Assembly (NCBI GenBank): GCA_018661465.1
Contig: JABJIC010000015.1
Span: 148,174-212,173 of the forward strand
DNA from: Gammaproteobacteria bacterium
GTDB taxonomy: Bacteria; Pseudomonadota; Gammaproteobacteria; Pseudomonadales; Pseudohongiellaceae
Direction: 5' to 3'
DNA: 64,000 bases
Position numbers and translations under genes: made by a program
The notes under the pieces: model-generated
What the model was told of the DNA's origin: nothing
The model's database searches: none
The model's input: only the letters and a program-made list of their open reading frames with translations
Shown here: positions 63,051 to 64,000 of the stretch, one piece after another
Numbering within the stretch: the first letter of the stretch is position 1
How the letters are laid out: each line of letters opens with the position of its first letter

Positions 63051-64000
63051 TGCACAGACGAGATTTCTTAACCAAGTTGCCAGGCCTTGCAACGATGCCA
63101 TTGATGCTGCCACAGGCGGCGCTGGCAGCACAGGCGGCGCGCCTAAAGATCACTGATGTCCGTTTGATCAAGATTAAGCTGGTCGAAGACAAGGGCATCC
63201 TTGCCCGACGCGTCGATACTCCCCGTGGAGGGCTACACGTTCAGATTGGCAATTTCACCGTGACTGAAGTGCACACGGATCAAGGCTTAGTCGGCATCGG
63301 CCCCGGGATCCCCCCAGAGAACATCGAGTACGTGAAACAACTGCTCGTCGGCAAAGACCCTTTCGACATCAGCCAGCATGCCGCGGCGCTATATCGCCCG
63401 CAGCGCAGATGGGGTGCCTCGGTAGAGATCGCGCTTTGGGATCTGCTGGGCAAAGCAACGGACTTACCGCTCTACAAGCTCTGGGGCGGTGGACGAGACC
63501 GAGTCTTGCCATACGCGGCCATGTGGGGCATCGGCACTGTAGAAGACCGGGTCGAAATCGCCATTGGACTCAAAGAGGACGGCTGGCGCGCCATGAAACT
63601 GCGTTCGGGGTTCAGGACGATGGAGGAGGATATCCGCGTCGTAGAGTTGGTTCGAGAAGCGGTGGGCGATGACTTCCACATCCTTTGCGACGGCAACAAA
63701 GCTCCCGGCGACGCAGACGCCAATGGGGAGGATCCGACGCTCTGGAACTTTAAGCGTGCCTACGACACGGCGATGGAGTACCAGCGGCTCAACGTATATT
63801 GGCTCGAGGAGCCACTGCCCCGCTACGACTACGAGCAGTTGGCGGAGCTCAACCGGCTCCTCGCTATGCCGATGGCCGGCGCCGAGGCAAACTGGGGCAT
63901 CCATGAGTTCAGGTGGCTTCTTGAGCAGGGCTGTTTCGACGTCCTCATGCCGGAGATAGGTGATATAGGCCCCCTAATGTCCCGCACAGTCGGGACCCTC
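63051..64000 (+). CDS. Tat-exported enolase-superfamily protein (mandelate racemase/muconate lactonizing-like), 3' end outside window
   Basis: 316 codons are seen, with no stop before the window edge; AGGAAG stands five bases before ATG. A twin-arginine signal comes first (HRRDFLTKLPGLATMPLMLPQAALA). Enolase-superfamily capping part (ITDVRLIKIKLVEDKGI, PLYKLWGGGRDRVLPYAA) and barrel: AMKLRSG (catalytic Lys region), CDGNK (Asp ligand, ~211), YWLEEPLPRYDYE (Glu ligand, ~252), AGAEANWG (Glu ligand, ~277). Superfamily enzymes dehydrate or epimerise acid sugars and are normally cytosolic. The gene is visibly GC-richer than the preceding ones, suggesting transfer. Confidence 0.87.

Noticed and set aside
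63464..63904. 146-codon minus-strand frame inside the enolase-superfamily gene
   Set aside because: High GC lengthens antisense frames; the plus-strand frame has a signal peptide and all metal ligands.
1..64000. CRISPR arrays, tRNA or rRNA genes, insertion sequences
   Set aside because: No regularly spaced repeats, no tRNA-like cloverleaf, no ribosomal RNA stretch and no transposase frame were found on reading both strands.

Overview
The window is about 64 kb of a moderate-GC (roughly 47-50% by eye) Gram-negative chromosome. It is most consistent with a free-living, probably marine, gammaproteobacterium. The gene set is dense, and Sec and Tat signal peptides, lipoboxes and a TonB-dependent receptor show an outer membrane. 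Glyoxylate-cycle malate synthase G, a long fused indolepyruvate oxidoreductase, leucine dehydrogenase, NADPH glutamate synthase and a Mo-hydroxylase fit an aerobic heterotroph that uses amino acids and organic acids. The genus cannot be named from sequence alone. No rRNA, tRNA, CRISPR array or insertion sequence was seen.

Layout. 1-2.6 kb: the end of an acidic protein, an exported HpcH/HpaI-type aldolase and an exported NHL propeller protein. 2.7-5.1 kb: a class V aminotransferase divergent from an Lrp/AsnC regulator, with a 29-bp dyad between them that looks like the regulator's operator. 5.1-15 kb: malate synthase G, an exported metallo-beta-lactamase-fold hydrolase coupled to an exported esterase, then leucine dehydrogenase with a fused indolepyruvate oxidoreductase (amino acid to 2-oxoacid to acyl-CoA). 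15-25.4 kb: a DUF885 lipoprotein, a coupled pair of exported proteins of unknown function, a dienelactone hydrolase-like protein, an NHL protein, a MarR regulator with a near-perfect operator, and a beta-helix lipoprotein. 25.5-27.7 kb: three exported-protein genes, at least the first with shifted base composition, each followed by a copy of the same short motif. 27.7-36.9 kb: a Sel1 lipoprotein, an ABA4-like membrane protein, hemC, exported hydrolases, an EamA transporter, an FG-GAP propeller, an HNH nuclease and an SDR. 37-48.8 kb: a TonB receptor, a MauG/di-haem peroxidase, a glycerophosphodiesterase, a three-domain M1-M28-PDZ peptidase with a TolB-like partner, and a D-cysteine desulfhydrase-type enzyme. 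49-54.3 kb: an operon for a probable periplasmic molybdenum hydroxylase (2Fe-2S, Mo, FAD/4Fe-4S) with a membrane cytochrome b. 55-61.1 kb: gltBD. 61.5-62.9 kb: small genes separated by two attC-like hairpin sites, resembling integron cassettes. 63-64 kb: a GC-rich, Tat-exported enolase-superfamily gene running off the end.

How the genes work together. Central nitrogen and carbon metabolism (gltBD, leucine dehydrogenase, indolepyruvate oxidoreductase, glcB) is mixed with an unusually rich set of exported hydrolases, peptidases and propeller proteins, suggesting scavenging of extracellular peptides, esters and phosphodiesters. The best candidates for something new are the periplasmic Mo-hydroxylase with its cytochrome b and 138-residue partner, the attC-like cassette cluster, the motif-flanked trio at 25.5-27.7 kb, and the exported versions of normally cytosolic enzyme families (aldolase, enolase superfamily).
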